Source: Prevotella sp. (lineage in GTDB: Bacteria; Bacteroidota; Bacteroidia; Bacteroidales; Bacteroidaceae). From it: 64,000 nt of DNA. A model generated the notes under the pieces. The model was not told the origin of the DNA. It saw only the letters and a list, made by a program, of their open reading frames with translations, and ran no database searches. A program made the position numbers and the translations under genes. Positions 34,719-43,064 of the stretch are shown here, piece after piece; the stretch's first letter is position 1; every line of letters begins with the position of its first letter. Where the stretch lies: assembly GCA_020026195.1 (NCBI GenBank), contig JAHHQW010000001.1, forward strand, positions 45,053 through 109,052, in the 5' to 3' direction.

Positions 34719-34958
34719 CTATTCAATAGCGAGACGTACTTCGTTTTTCTGTACTTCCACGAAACCTCCGGCAATCTTTATGGTATGTTCGCCGTCTTCG
34801 GCTACATAACTGACGATGCCTTCAGTGAGCGATGATATAATCGGCGCGTGATTTTTCAGAATCACGAACGGACAAATCGTACCGGGGACGCCAACGCTAT
34901 CCACTCCACCTTCGAAGACCACCTTTTCAGGTGAAACTATTTTGAGATACATATCCAT
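34719..34958 (-). CDS. atpC: ATP synthase epsilon subunit, short form
   Basis: Rotor subunit contacting gamma and the c-ring. The 79-residue protein consists only of the N-terminal beta-sandwich (LKIVSPEKVVFEGGVDSVGVPG at its start, GGFVEVQKNEVRLAIE at its end). The C-terminal two-helix domain that inhibits ATP hydrolysis in E. coli and Bacillus (total about 135 residues) is missing. It begins 12 bases after atpD. Confidence 0.95.
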   Translation of the reverse strand: MDMYLKIVSPEKVVFEGGVDSVGVPGTICPFVILKNHAPIISSLTEGIVSYVAEDGEHTIKIAGGFVEVQKNEVRLAIE

Positions 34959-34970
34959 AACAGCACAGGT

Positions 34971-36500
34971 TTATTGTTCCTTAGCAGATTCGAGAAGTTT
35001 CTTACCCTTGGCAATAGCATCTTCGATAGTACCTACGTTGAGGAATGCCTGCTCTGGGAGGTAGTCTACTTCACCATCCATAATCATATTGAAACCTTTG
35101 ATAGTATCTTCGATGGGAACCATCACACCTGGCAGACCTGTGAACTGTTCTGCAACGGTGAACGGCTGACTGAGGAAACGCTGTACACGACGTGCACGGC
35201 TTACAGTAAGTTTGTCCTCGTCGCTAAGTTCGTCCATACCAAGGATAGCAATAATATCCTGAAGTTCCTTATAACGCTGAAGAATCTGCTTAACGCGCTG
35301 AGCTGTGTCGTAGTGAGCCTGACCAACAATCAGCGGGTCGAGGATACGGCTGGTAGAACCTAACGGGTCAACGGCAGGATAGATACCGAGCTCAGTAATC
35401 TTACGGCTAAGTTCTGTTGTAGCATCAAGGTGTGTAAATGTTGTGGCAGGAGCAGGGTCGGTCAAGTCATCGGCAGGCACATATACAGCCTGTACAGATG
35501 TAATAGAACCACGCTTTGTAGAAGTAATACGTTCCTGCATCACACCCATTTCGCTTGCCAGTGTAGGCTGATAACCTACGGCAGAAGGCATACGTCCAAG
35601 AAGCGCTGAAACCTCTGAACCAGCCTGTGTGAAACGGAAGATGTTATCAATGAAGAACATGATATCGGCAGGTTCGCCGTTCTTGCCACCATGGTCACGG
35701 AACTCTTCGGCAACAGTAAGACCAGAGAGTGCAACCGAAGCACGTGCTCCAGGAGGTTCGTTCATCTGACCATACACCAGTGTAGCCTGTGATTCCTTCA
35801 GTTCGTTAGGATCAACGAGAGAGAGGTCCCACTTGCCCTGGTCCATTGCCTCACGGAATTTCTTACCATATTTAACGACACCAGATTCAATCATATCGCG
35901 GATAAGGTCGTTACCCTCACGAGTACGCTCTCCTACACCTGCGAATACAGAATAACCATTATGTCCTTTTGCAATATTGTTGATAAGTTCCATGATAAGA
36001 ACAGTCTTACCAACGCCGGCACCACCGAACAGACCAATCTTACCACCCTTCATGTAAGGCTCCATAAGGTCGATGACCTTAATACCAGTAGAGAGCATCT
36101 CCTTACGTGTAGACAATTCTTCAAACTTAGGAGGTTCTCTGTGAATGGGGTATGCACCCTTCATGTCGAGTTCTTTCATACCGTCGATAGGTTCACCTAT
36201 CACGTTCATCATTCTACCCTTTATCTGTTCACCAGCAGGCATAACAATCGGACTTCCAGTAGGAACCGCCTCAAGGCCTCTCTGAAGACCGTCGGTATTA
36301 TCCATGGCAACAGTGCGCACAGTGTCTTCACCAATGTGCTGCTGCACCTCTACCACCAATACTCGTCCGTCGGGGCGTTTAATCTTCAAAGCCTCGTGTA
36401 TCTTTGGCAGCACCTTCTCGGGATCCTGACCCTCAGTATCGAAATACACGTCGATTACAGGTCCGATGATCTGAGAGATGTGTCCGTTAATCTGTGTCAT
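34971..36500 (-). CDS. atpD: ATP synthase beta subunit
   Basis: Catalytic subunit of F1. The 509-residue protein has the P-loop GGAGVGKT (159-166), the catalytic Glu in GVGERTREGNDL, and ALSGLTVAEEFRD. About 40 residues longer than E. coli AtpD, normal for Bacteroidota. First gene of the operon, read from the consensus promoter at 36540-36572. Confidence 0.98.
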   Translation of the reverse strand: MTQINGHISQIIGPVIDVYFDTEGQDPEKVLPKIHEALKIKRPDGRVLVVEVQQHIGEDTVRTVAMDNTDGLQRGLEAVPTGSPIVMPAGEQIKGRMMNVIGEPIDGMKELDMKGAYPIHREPPKFEELSTRKEMLSTGIKVIDLMEPYMKGGKIGLFGGAGVGKTVLIMELINNIAKGHNGYSVFAGVGERTREGNDLIRDMIESGVVKYGKKFREAMDQGKWDLSLVDPNELKESQATLVYGQMNEPPGARASVALSGLTVAEEFRDHGGKNGEPADIMFFIDNIFRFTQAGSEVSALLGRMPSAVGYQPTLASEMGVMQERITSTKRGSITSVQAVYVPADDLTDPAPATTFTHLDATTELSRKITELGIYPAVDPLGSTSRILDPLIVGQAHYDTAQRVKQILQRYKELQDIIAILGMDELSDEDKLTVSRARRVQRFLSQPFTVAEQFTGLPGVMVPIEDTIKGFNMIMDGEVDYLPEQAFLNVGTIEDAIAKGKKLLESAKEQ

Positions 36501-36539
36501 AAGCTTATCTTTAATTTAAGTGTTAATCTAATTTACGTG

Positions 36540-36572
36540 CAAATTTAATAATATTTTTTCGAATCGCGCAAA
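36540..36572 (-). promoter_or_regulatory. Promoter of the ATP synthase operon
   Basis: On the minus strand TTTG (36569-36572), a 21-base spacer, TAAATTTG (36540-36547), 39 bases before the atpD start codon. Confidence 0.7.
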
Positions 36573-36588
36573 CATTTTTTTTAATTAT

Positions 36589-36726
36589 TTACATAATCAT
36601 ATCTTTTAATGACAAATCATCACTTATGATATGCAAACCATACTTAGTAAAGTCTTTCTCGTTTAAGTATCTGTTATAACGCACTTTACGATGTTTCTTC
36701 ACTGCATCTGCATCACATAACGACAT
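36589..36726 (-). CDS. Possible 45-residue protein between pfkA and atpD
   Basis: ATG at 36724-36726, TAA at 36589-36591. The peptide begins MSLCDADAVKKHRKVRYN and ends LSLKDMIM: basic in the first half, with no membrane segment. It starts 36 bases after the pfkA stop and ends just upstream of the atp promoter, so it could be the last gene of a pfkA unit. No family was recognised. It could equally be the remnant of a larger gene; the reading frame has a real-looking amino acid composition but no further evidence. Confidence 0.35.
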   Translation of the reverse strand: MSLCDADAVKKHRKVRYNRYLNEKDFTKYGLHIISDDLSLKDMIM

Positions 36727-36762
36727 GTTCACTATATAATAATGTACGCGCGCGCAAAGAGT

Positions 36763-37740
36763 TTAGATGCTCAGGGCATCAAGTACCTTGATAAGTTTCA
36801 TGTCGAAAGGTTTATCCGAACGGATGGCATCGCTGAAAGGCACATACACCACCTCGTTGTTTCTTACACCTACCATGACATTTCTCTGTCCCTGCATTAT
36901 GGCCTCAACAGCGCCATATCCTGTACGGCTGGCAAGTATTCGGTCTTTTGCAGAAGGGCGTCCTCCGCGCTGAAGATGTCCGAGTATAGAGACTCTCACG
37001 TCGAATCCTGGGAATTCCTTCTTCACTCGGTCGGCATAATACAGTGCGCCGCACTTAGGACTCTCGCTCACGATTACTATACAGCTGCGCTTACTTTTTC
37101 TTATTCCTCGTTCCATGAAGCGCGCCAGCTGGTCGACGTCCGTCGAGTCTTCGGGTATTATGGCAGCCTCAGCTCCGCTGGCTATGGCACTGTTCTGTGC
37201 AAGATATCCTGCATCGCGGCCCATTACTTCTACGAAGAAGATACGTTCGTGACTCTGTGCCGTATCGCGAATACGGTCTACACATTCCACGATAGTATTC
37301 AGAGTTGTGTCGTAACCTATGGTAGAGTCGGTGCCATAAAGGTCGTTGTCTATTGTTCCGGGAAGTCCGATACAGCATAAATCATAGCGCTTTGCAAATT
37401 CCATCGCGCCTTCTATAGAGCCGTTTCCTCCTATAACCACGAGAGCATCAATGCCAAACTTCTTTACATTCTGGTAGGCTTTCTCCATACCCTCAGGAGT
37501 TCTGAAGGCAGCAGAACGAGCCGACTTAAGAATTGTACCGCCCGACATTATTATTCCGCTGACGTTTTCTGTTGAGAATGGTTTTATGTCGCCGGTTATA
37601 AGTCCCTCATAACCTCGATAAATACCCATTATGTTAAACCCATTACTAATACCTGTGCGTGTAACGGCACGTATGGCGGCATTCATACCAGGAGCGTCGC
37701 CGCCAGAAGTAAGTATTCCGATATTCTTTACTTTTGTCAT
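36763..37740 (-). CDS. pfkA: 6-phosphofructokinase
   Basis: Phosphorylates fructose 6-phosphate to fructose 1,6-bisphosphate. The 325-residue protein has TSGGDAPGMNAAIR (11-24), the PGTIDND catalytic segment (Asp in TIDND) and the allosteric/substrate loop MGRDAGYLA. In the nucleotide site the usual GGDGS reads GGNGS (104-108): the Gly that marks ATP use is kept (107), but the preceding Mg-binding Asp is Asn. This variant is, from memory, frequent in Bacteroidota. Length matches E. coli PfkA (320). It starts 15 bases after the nhaD copy. Confidence 0.95.
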   Translation of the reverse strand: MTKVKNIGILTSGGDAPGMNAAIRAVTRTGISNGFNIMGIYRGYEGLITGDIKPFSTENVSGIIMSGGTILKSARSAAFRTPEGMEKAYQNVKKFGIDALVVIGGNGSIEGAMEFAKRYDLCCIGLPGTIDNDLYGTDSTIGYDTTLNTIVECVDRIRDTAQSHERIFFVEVMGRDAGYLAQNSAIASGAEAAIIPEDSTDVDQLARFMERGIRKSKRSCIVIVSESPKCGALYYADRVKKEFPGFDVRVSILGHLQRGGRPSAKDRILASRTGYGAVEAIMQGQRNVMVGVRNNEVVYVPFSDAIRSDKPFDMKLIKVLDALSI

Positions 37741-37755
37741 ACCATTATTATATAT

Positions 37756-39162
37756 TTAAAGGTATATACTAATAACGGCCATAGCTGCCAGTCCGGCTGC
37801 GAGACCGATAAGAGCATAGAAACCTACATTCTTTATATACCAGAAGATGTGCAGACGCTCTACCTTGATGAGAGCCATTCCGCTCATTGATCCAAAGACG
37901 ATGATGTTTCCTCCCACGCCGGCTGTAAATGCTATGATTTTCCAGAACAGTCCGTTCTGTACAAAGTTCTGCATGTAATCGGCATTAGCGAGTGTTGCAG
38001 TGGCAGCAGCATCCGCCACGGGATAAAGAGAGAACATACTCATTGCCGATGCAAAGTTATCAAGTACACTGCTGAGGAGACCGGTAAAGATGCCGAGAAC
38101 CCACACATTGTGCACATTATTGTCAATCCAGTCGGTTACGTAGTTGAGAGCACCTGTCTCTCTCACCACGCCGAGTGCCAGCATTATACCCACTACGAAG
38201 AGCATCATCTGCACCACTCCGTACTGAAGGGCACGCGGGAAACGTTTCTGAATCATTTGGTCTGCATTCATAAGTTTGCGGTTGAATATTTCGTTTACCA
38301 CCCACAGAACGGCAAGGACACACAGTGCTCCGAGGAACGGACTTAGTTTGGTAATGCTGTGGAATGTCGGTATAAACCACAGACCTCCGATGCCTACGAA
38401 AAGAAGCACGATGCGCTGCGAACGGTTAAGGTTGGTATCATCGCCACGATATGGGAGTGTGAACGATTCCGAAGCCACTGTTTCGGGCAGTGCTCTTCCT
38501 ATCATGTAGGTAGGAATAAGCCATGCTATAAGGCACGGAACCATCAGCGACATCGAGAAATTAGTTGCCGTCACCGCCTCGTTGGTCCACAGGAACAGTC
38601 CCGTAGGATCACCGATTACGGTCAGTGCACCACCGCAGTTGGCGGCAATCACCACGGCACATCCATAAAGTATTCGCTGTCTGCGGCTTGCCACAAGCGT
38701 ATGCATTATCACGAGCATCATCGACGTAGTGGTAAAGTTGTCAAGGTTTGCCGACAGAAGGAATGTTACGCTCGACATAATCCACAATAGTTTGCGGCTC
38801 TTGCGCGTAAGCATTATCTCTCTCAAGAAATCGAAGCATCCGTTATTGAGCAGTATTCCTACGATGGTCATCGTGGCAAGGAAGAAGAGCATTATCTCCG
38901 CAGCCTTACCTACATATTTAATATATATGTTATCGGCAATGAACATCTTGACATTCGAACTTGAATGCTGTGCACCGGCAAGAAAGGCGCCGTACTCGTC
39001 GGGATGCTGGCTCATGACAAAATCTGTTCCATAAGAAATGTACAGGACCCATCCCACCGTACACATGAAAATTGATACGGCAGCCTTATTCACATTGGTA
39101 ATGTGACTTGTCGCTATAAGTATATAGCCAAATATCAGAATTGCTACGATTATAAGTGTCAT
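37756..39162 (-). CDS. nhaD: Sodium/proton antiporter, NhaD type (second copy)
   Basis: A 468-residue antiporter of the same family as the gene at 10711, with the same marks: ATMTIVGILLNNG, SANLDNFTTTSMM near 137-149, ANCGGALTVIGDPTGLFLW, SSVLDNFASAMS. The two copies are clearly diverged (for example ILDNLTTS versus NLDNFTTT), so they are not a recent duplication. Probably the first gene of a unit with pfkA (15-base gap). A TAACTTTG box lies at 39185-39192. Confidence 0.93.
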   Translation of the reverse strand: MTLIIVAILIFGYILIATSHITNVNKAAVSIFMCTVGWVLYISYGTDFVMSQHPDEYGAFLAGAQHSSSNVKMFIADNIYIKYVGKAAEIMLFFLATMTIVGILLNNGCFDFLREIMLTRKSRKLLWIMSSVTFLLSANLDNFTTTSMMLVIMHTLVASRRQRILYGCAVVIAANCGGALTVIGDPTGLFLWTNEAVTATNFSMSLMVPCLIAWLIPTYMIGRALPETVASESFTLPYRGDDTNLNRSQRIVLLFVGIGGLWFIPTFHSITKLSPFLGALCVLAVLWVVNEIFNRKLMNADQMIQKRFPRALQYGVVQMMLFVVGIMLALGVVRETGALNYVTDWIDNNVHNVWVLGIFTGLLSSVLDNFASAMSMFSLYPVADAAATATLANADYMQNFVQNGLFWKIIAFTAGVGGNIIVFGSMSGMALIKVERLHIFWYIKNVGFYALIGLAAGLAAMAVISIYL

Positions 39163-39184
39163 GGCGTTTAATTTTCGATTGGCA

Positions 39185-39192
39185 CAAAGTTA
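39185..39192 (-). promoter_or_regulatory. -7 box of the second nhaD gene
   Basis: TAACTTTG on the minus strand, 22 bases before the ATG at 39162; no clean -33. Confidence 0.5.
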
Positions 39193-39296
39193 CGAAATTA
39201 TATAATATGTTTACATAAAAGATTGGTTAAATTGTATTTTCACACATACATTATTTGTATGATTTATACTTTTGCATGTTTAATTAAGACATTATG

Positions 39297-39327
39297 TTGG
39301 TATACTTGTATAAATAATCTAACTTTG
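39297..39327 (+). promoter_or_regulatory. Promoter of the nucleotide pyrophosphatase-like gene
   Basis: TTG (39297-39299), 20-base spacer, TAACTTTG (39320-39327). An in-frame ATG at 39332 lies 4 bases after the box; the signal-peptide ATG is at 39362. Confidence 0.65.
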
Positions 39328-39361
39328 CATAATGTTTGACACTACAACACATCAAAACGGC

Positions 39362-40549
39362 ATGAAAAAAATACTATTTTTTATCGTAACTTTAATGATT
39401 GTCGCTCTGCCTTCTAACGGAAAGAACGACAACCGAATCACTAACATTATTGTTTCGCTCGACGGATGCAGATGGGATTATACCGAATGGTACGACACTC
39501 CATTTTTCGATTTCATGGCAGAACAAGGTGTTAAGTCGGCTCTTATTCCGGCTTTCCCGTCGAAGACTTTCCCTAACCACTACACCATTGCCACCGGACT
39601 GTATCCCGACCATCACGGTCTGATAGCTAATAATTTTTATGATGAGGTTAACGACGAGCATTTCTCTTTAGGTAACAGAAAAACCAAACTGTGTTCTGAT
39701 TATTATGGCGGAGAGCCTATATGGATTACTGCTAAGAACAACGGACTGAAGACTGCCGTGATATACTGGCCTGGTTCGGATGTTAAGATTCGTGGCAGCT
39801 ACCCTGACATTTATTACAGATACGACGACGAGCCGCGCCTTACGTTCAAAGAGCGTGTAAGCAGAGCCATAGAGCTGTTGAAGAGCAGCGAGCGTCCCGA
39901 CCTCATTATGCTGTATTTCGACCAGCCTGACACTAACGGACACCAATATGGTCCTTATGGCAAGGAGACTCGCAAGGCTGTCGAGGAGATGGACCGTGTG
40001 CTGAAGAGTCTGTACAAGGGTATCGACAAGGCGGGACTTAAGGACAACGTGAACCTTATAGTAACTTCCGACCACGGAATGACTCCGGTGATACCCAAAA
40101 ACATTGTAAGGGCTTCGGACTATATCAAACCTTCATGGGTGAAATTCATCGAAGGTAATCTTCCGGCTAACATTTATGTAAAAGCGGGATGTGCCGACTC
40201 AATCTGTAATGCTCTGAAGGGCGTAAGACACATCAAGACATATAAGAAGCAGGATATGCCTGAATATCTGCATTACGGCAGACATCATCGTTGTGGCGAT
40301 GTGATTGTAATCCCCGACCCCGGATGGGTGTTCGGCGATCGAGAGTCGAGTGCGCTCGGTGCTCATGGTTACGACCCTGCATTCTTTGACATGCACGCTA
40401 TGTTCCGTGCCATCGGTCCTTCGTTCCGTCATGTGGATTTTCCTCACTTCGACAACATAAATGTATATCCTCTTCTCTGTCATCTGCTCGGCATAGAGCC
40501 TGCGATGAACGACGGAGATATTAAAAACGTGAAAGGAATGCTCAAATGA
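39362..40549 (+). CDS. Ectonucleotide pyrophosphatase/phosphodiesterase family enzyme
   Basis: Exported metal-dependent phosphodiesterase of the alkaline phosphatase superfamily. The 395-residue protein has a signal peptide (1-20), the first metal Asp in IVSLDGCRWDY, the nucleophile Thr in PSKTFPNHYT, DQPDTNGHQYGP and TSDHGM, so all metal ligands are in place, in contrast to the PafA-like protein at 16630. The ATG at 39362 gives a normal signal peptide; an in-frame ATG at 39332 adds ten residues (MFDTTTHQNG) and would lie 4 bases from the -7 box. Overlaps the next gene by 4 bases. Likely substrates are nucleotides or phosphodiesters in the periplasm. Confidence 0.92.
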   Translation: MKKILFFIVTLMIVALPSNGKNDNRITNIIVSLDGCRWDYTEWYDTPFFDFMAEQGVKSALIPAFPSKTFPNHYTIATGLYPDHHGLIANNFYDEVNDEHFSLGNRKTKLCSDYYGGEPIWITAKNNGLKTAVIYWPGSDVKIRGSYPDIYYRYDDEPRLTFKERVSRAIELLKSSERPDLIMLYFDQPDTNGHQYGPYGKETRKAVEEMDRVLKSLYKGIDKAGLKDNVNLIVTSDHGMTPVIPKNIVRASDYIKPSWVKFIEGNLPANIYVKAGCADSICNALKGVRHIKTYKKQDMPEYLHYGRHHRCGDVIVIPDPGWVFGDRESSALGAHGYDPAFFDMHAMFRAIGPSFRHVDFPHFDNINVYPLLCHLLGIEPAMNDGDIKNVKGMLK

Positions 40550-41286
40550 CAGAACAACTTTTAAGACATCTCGCAGAACATTACGAGACGGAAGATTTTC
40601 TTCCTGCCGACCCTTCATGGTTCATGCATCAGGTTAACGGCGACTTAAATCAGGAGACTGCTGCCTTCATTGCGTCATCGTTAAGTTACGGCAGCCGCAA
40701 ACAGTTCTTTCCTAAAATTCAGTTCATACTCGATGCCTCGGAGGGTAATGTTTACGAATGGGTTAAGAGCCGCAGTTTTGAGAAAGATATTCCCGACACG
40801 CAGCAGTGTTACTACCGTCTGTACACGTTTCACACCATGAACAAGTTTCTCAACGCATTGGCTGACATGATAAACGAGCATGGTTCTATAAAGAATTTCA
40901 TGATGGCCTCGGGCGTCAGCAACGGTATGTCGGCAGTACAGGCCATAACAGGATTTTTCTCTTCGAAAGGCATAGAGACTATAATTCCGAAGAACACTTC
41001 ATCAGCATGCAAACGTGTATGTATGTTTTTGAGATGGATGGTACGCTCCGGCTCTCCCGTGGACTTAGGACTGTGGAGTGACGTTATAGACCGCCGCACT
41101 CTGATTATGCCGATGGATACTCATGTGGTTCAGGAGGCTGTAAAACTCGGACTCATGGACAAGGCTTCTACTTCTATGGCTGCTGCGGTAAAACTTACCA
41201 ACCGCATGCGTGAGATTTTTCCTGATGATCCGTTAAAGGGTGACTTTGCTTTGTTCGGATATGGCGTAGACGAGAATAAAGAATAA
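40546..41286 (+). CDS. TIGR02757 family protein (DUF2400)
   Basis: A 246-residue cytoplasmic protein of the TIGR02757/DUF2400 family, widespread in Bacteroidota and remotely related to HhH-GPD DNA glycosylases. Seen features: ASSLSYGSRKQFFPKI near 43-58, RVCMFLRWMVR near 162-172 and DTHVVQEAVKLGL near 191-203, the conserved blocks of the family. The function is not established. It overlaps the upstream phosphodiesterase gene by 4 bases (ATGA), so translation may be coupled. Confidence 0.87.
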   Translation: MTEQLLRHLAEHYETEDFLPADPSWFMHQVNGDLNQETAAFIASSLSYGSRKQFFPKIQFILDASEGNVYEWVKSRSFEKDIPDTQQCYYRLYTFHTMNKFLNALADMINEHGSIKNFMMASGVSNGMSAVQAITGFFSSKGIETIIPKNTSSACKRVCMFLRWMVRSGSPVDLGLWSDVIDRRTLIMPMDTHVVQEAVKLGLMDKASTSMAAAVKLTNRMREIFPDDPLKGDFALFGYGVDENKE

Positions 41287-41309
41287 TAGTATGTTATTAT
41301 TATATAAGA

Positions 41310-41350
41310 CAAAAGCCTACTGCACACATCGTGTGGCGGGCTTTTGCTTT
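41310..41350 (+). terminator. Terminator after the TIGR02757 gene
   Basis: Arms CAAAAGCC (41310-41317) and GGGCTTTTG (41338-41346) with an internal CACACATCGTGTG hairpin and a T tract. Confidence 0.8.
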
Positions 41351-42004
41351 TAAATGTGTTACCTGTCGTCTCATCATTTATTTCTTTCAATAAGTATATA
41401 ACAATATAATTATAGATATTCGTCTGATGTTCTTGTCTCATTTTAACAAGTAAGGCAAATTGTAAATAAGAGACAAAAGGTGCGAAACACATCAGAAAAA
41501 GAGTGCTGATATTCGAATATTTGAAATTATTCGAGTATTATTTCGAAATAAGCCAACGAAAAAAACGGCATTTTTCTTCGTTTTACAACTAACGCAACTA
41601 CATTTGTTCGTAAACGCAATTGCGTTTACAAATTTATGCAGTTGCAAAAGTTTGCAAACAGGGCATATTTACCATGCAGACAAGGCTTGATTGGTGTGCA
41701 AAAATCACTCTTTCAGAGCGTAAACATGGTAAAATAATAAAAACAAGAGTCATAAGACCGCTAAATCACGTACATATATGATGTTTTCAGTATAACAGAT
41801 ACTGAAAATTTATTTTTCAGGCATCTTTGCGAAGCCGTCTGATATTTATAAAAAAGTTAAATATCGGTCGGTTTACCATAAATGCACATACCATACCTAT
41901 ATTAATATGTACATTCTATTATAAATAGGAAAAGGTACATCCCGAAAAATTTAAGCAGAAAAACTCAGGACATACCTTTTGAAAAAAGCATTATTAATTT
42001 TTTA
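41351..42004. other. Intergenic spacer with repeat element copy B
   Basis: About 650 bases without a gene. The left third holds a perfect 20-bp palindrome (41610-41629) and the second copy of the palindromic repeat element (41624-41682). The remainder is AT-rich and shows no reading frame or family motif. Confidence 0.6.
41624..41682 (+). repeat. Dispersed palindromic repeat element, copy B
   Basis: Aligns without gaps to 1002-1060 (47 of 59 identical by hand count), same orientation. Here the left arm is diverged and no longer pairs fully with the right arm. An independent perfect palindrome (half-site GTAAACGCAA) at 41610-41629 overlaps its left end, in the place where copy A has another palindrome slightly further upstream. 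Confidence 0.7.
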
Positions 42005-42076
42005 TCATCAGACCCTCAGAAACTTTACAAGACACATCATGACACTCTGTTTTTTAAGTTTCTGCCGGGTCTGATT
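42005..42076 (-). terminator. Long terminator hairpin of the PepSY-like gene
   Basis: Outer arms at 42007-42025 and 42056-42075 pair over about 18 bases with a small bulge (ATCAGACCC with GGGTCTGAT, CAGAAACTT with AAGTTTCTG). On the minus strand an A/T-rich GATAAAAAATT follows. A smaller hairpin ACGGTA/TACCGT (42082-42095) lies closer to the gene. Confidence 0.65.
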
Positions 42077-42104
42077 AAAGAACGGTATTTACCGTAAGAA
42101 ATCA

Positions 42105-42944
42105 TTATTTCAATATTTCGCCACTCGAAAGAACCTTGATGGTAATCTCCTTATCACCCTTCTCAAGTTCTATTTCGTAATAGCTTCCACCTCCTGAAAG
42201 ACTTACAAATTCAGCCTCGTCAATTTCGTAGCCCGGATAGCTTGTCTCTATGCTCTTAAGAACCACTTCGGGAAGACCGTTTACGGGAACTTCGTATCTT
42301 GTAGAAAGATATTTGAAATCCTTACCAAAGAACACTTCCTTATCCATGTTCTCGTGTCTTATCTCCACCTCGTAAGCATTACGCTCATAATCGAAGTCAA
42401 GGATTACAGCGCCGGGATACATCTTCATAAGAGAATCGGCAATCTCTGACGGGAGTTCAGGAAGATAATTGTCGTCATCGTAATCTACCGTAACTTTGCG
42501 CAGAGTTCCGTCGGCAGAAAAATGCAGTTCTAATTCTTCACGTCCCTTTTCTACCTCCAGGACATAAATCACAGGCATTCCAGCACGTTCCACAACATCT
42601 ACATCGTCTACACGCCAGTCGGCATACTCGCTGTTCTTAAACGAAGCTGTTACTTCCACAGGCAGACTTCCGAAGTCAGAATCTCTCTCTGTCATCTTCC
42701 ATTCATTTGTATTGAACCAAGCCTCAGCCGAACATCTGTCAATATCAAATTCAAGAACGTAGTAGCCGCTGTTTCTATGCCAGTCTTCCACCGGAGTATC
42801 AGGATACTTATTGCTGAAAGCCTTCTGCACAGCAGCAGGCAGGTCTTCAAAACGGTTTACGTTATCATCGTCATCGCTGCAACTCAGCAGCACTGTTGTG
42901 AACATCGTAGCAAATGCCAGACACATCAATTTTAATTTATTCAT
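42105..42944 (-). CDS. PepSY-like (DUF2874) lipoprotein
   Basis: A 279-residue lipoprotein (signal peptide, lipobox LLSC with Cys at about 22, then an acidic linker SDDDDN). The mature part contains three or four copies of the PepSY-like module of about 75 residues, each opening with LPxxVxxxFxxxYP (near 34, 95, 165 and 225) and closing with a YxVEI/YEIEL strand. Such proteins are common in gut Bacteroidota envelopes; they are thought to bind or inhibit other proteins, but no function is proven. Confidence 0.85.
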   Translation of the reverse strand: MNKLKLMCLAFATMFTTVLLSCSDDDDNVNRFEDLPAAVQKAFSNKYPDTPVEDWHRNSGYYVLEFDIDRCSAEAWFNTNEWKMTERDSDFGSLPVEVTASFKNSEYADWRVDDVDVVERAGMPVIYVLEVEKGREELELHFSADGTLRKVTVDYDDDNYLPELPSEIADSLMKMYPGAVILDFDYERNAYEVEIRHENMDKEVFFGKDFKYLSTRYEVPVNGLPEVVLKSIETSYPGYEIDEAEFVSLSGGGSYYEIELEKGDKEITIKVLSSGEILK

Positions 42945-43034
42945 AATGTATTATTATATATTTGTAACAAGCAGTCATTTACCATCCCTTTCTTTCGTCC
43001 GAAGGACTGCTCTTACTTAACGGACGTCTCGCTG

Positions 43035-43064
43035 CAAATATAAAAATATATTACCCGCAACAAA
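43035..43064 (-). promoter_or_regulatory. Promoter of the PepSY-like lipoprotein gene
   Basis: On the minus strand TTTG (43061-43064), an 18-base spacer, TATATTTG (43035-43042); leader of about 85 nt. Confidence 0.6.

Noticed and set aside
36745..36756. CG-alternating run after pfkA (TACGCGCGCGCA)
   Set aside because: Striking in AT-rich DNA but only about ten bases long; no structural or regulatory claim can be supported.
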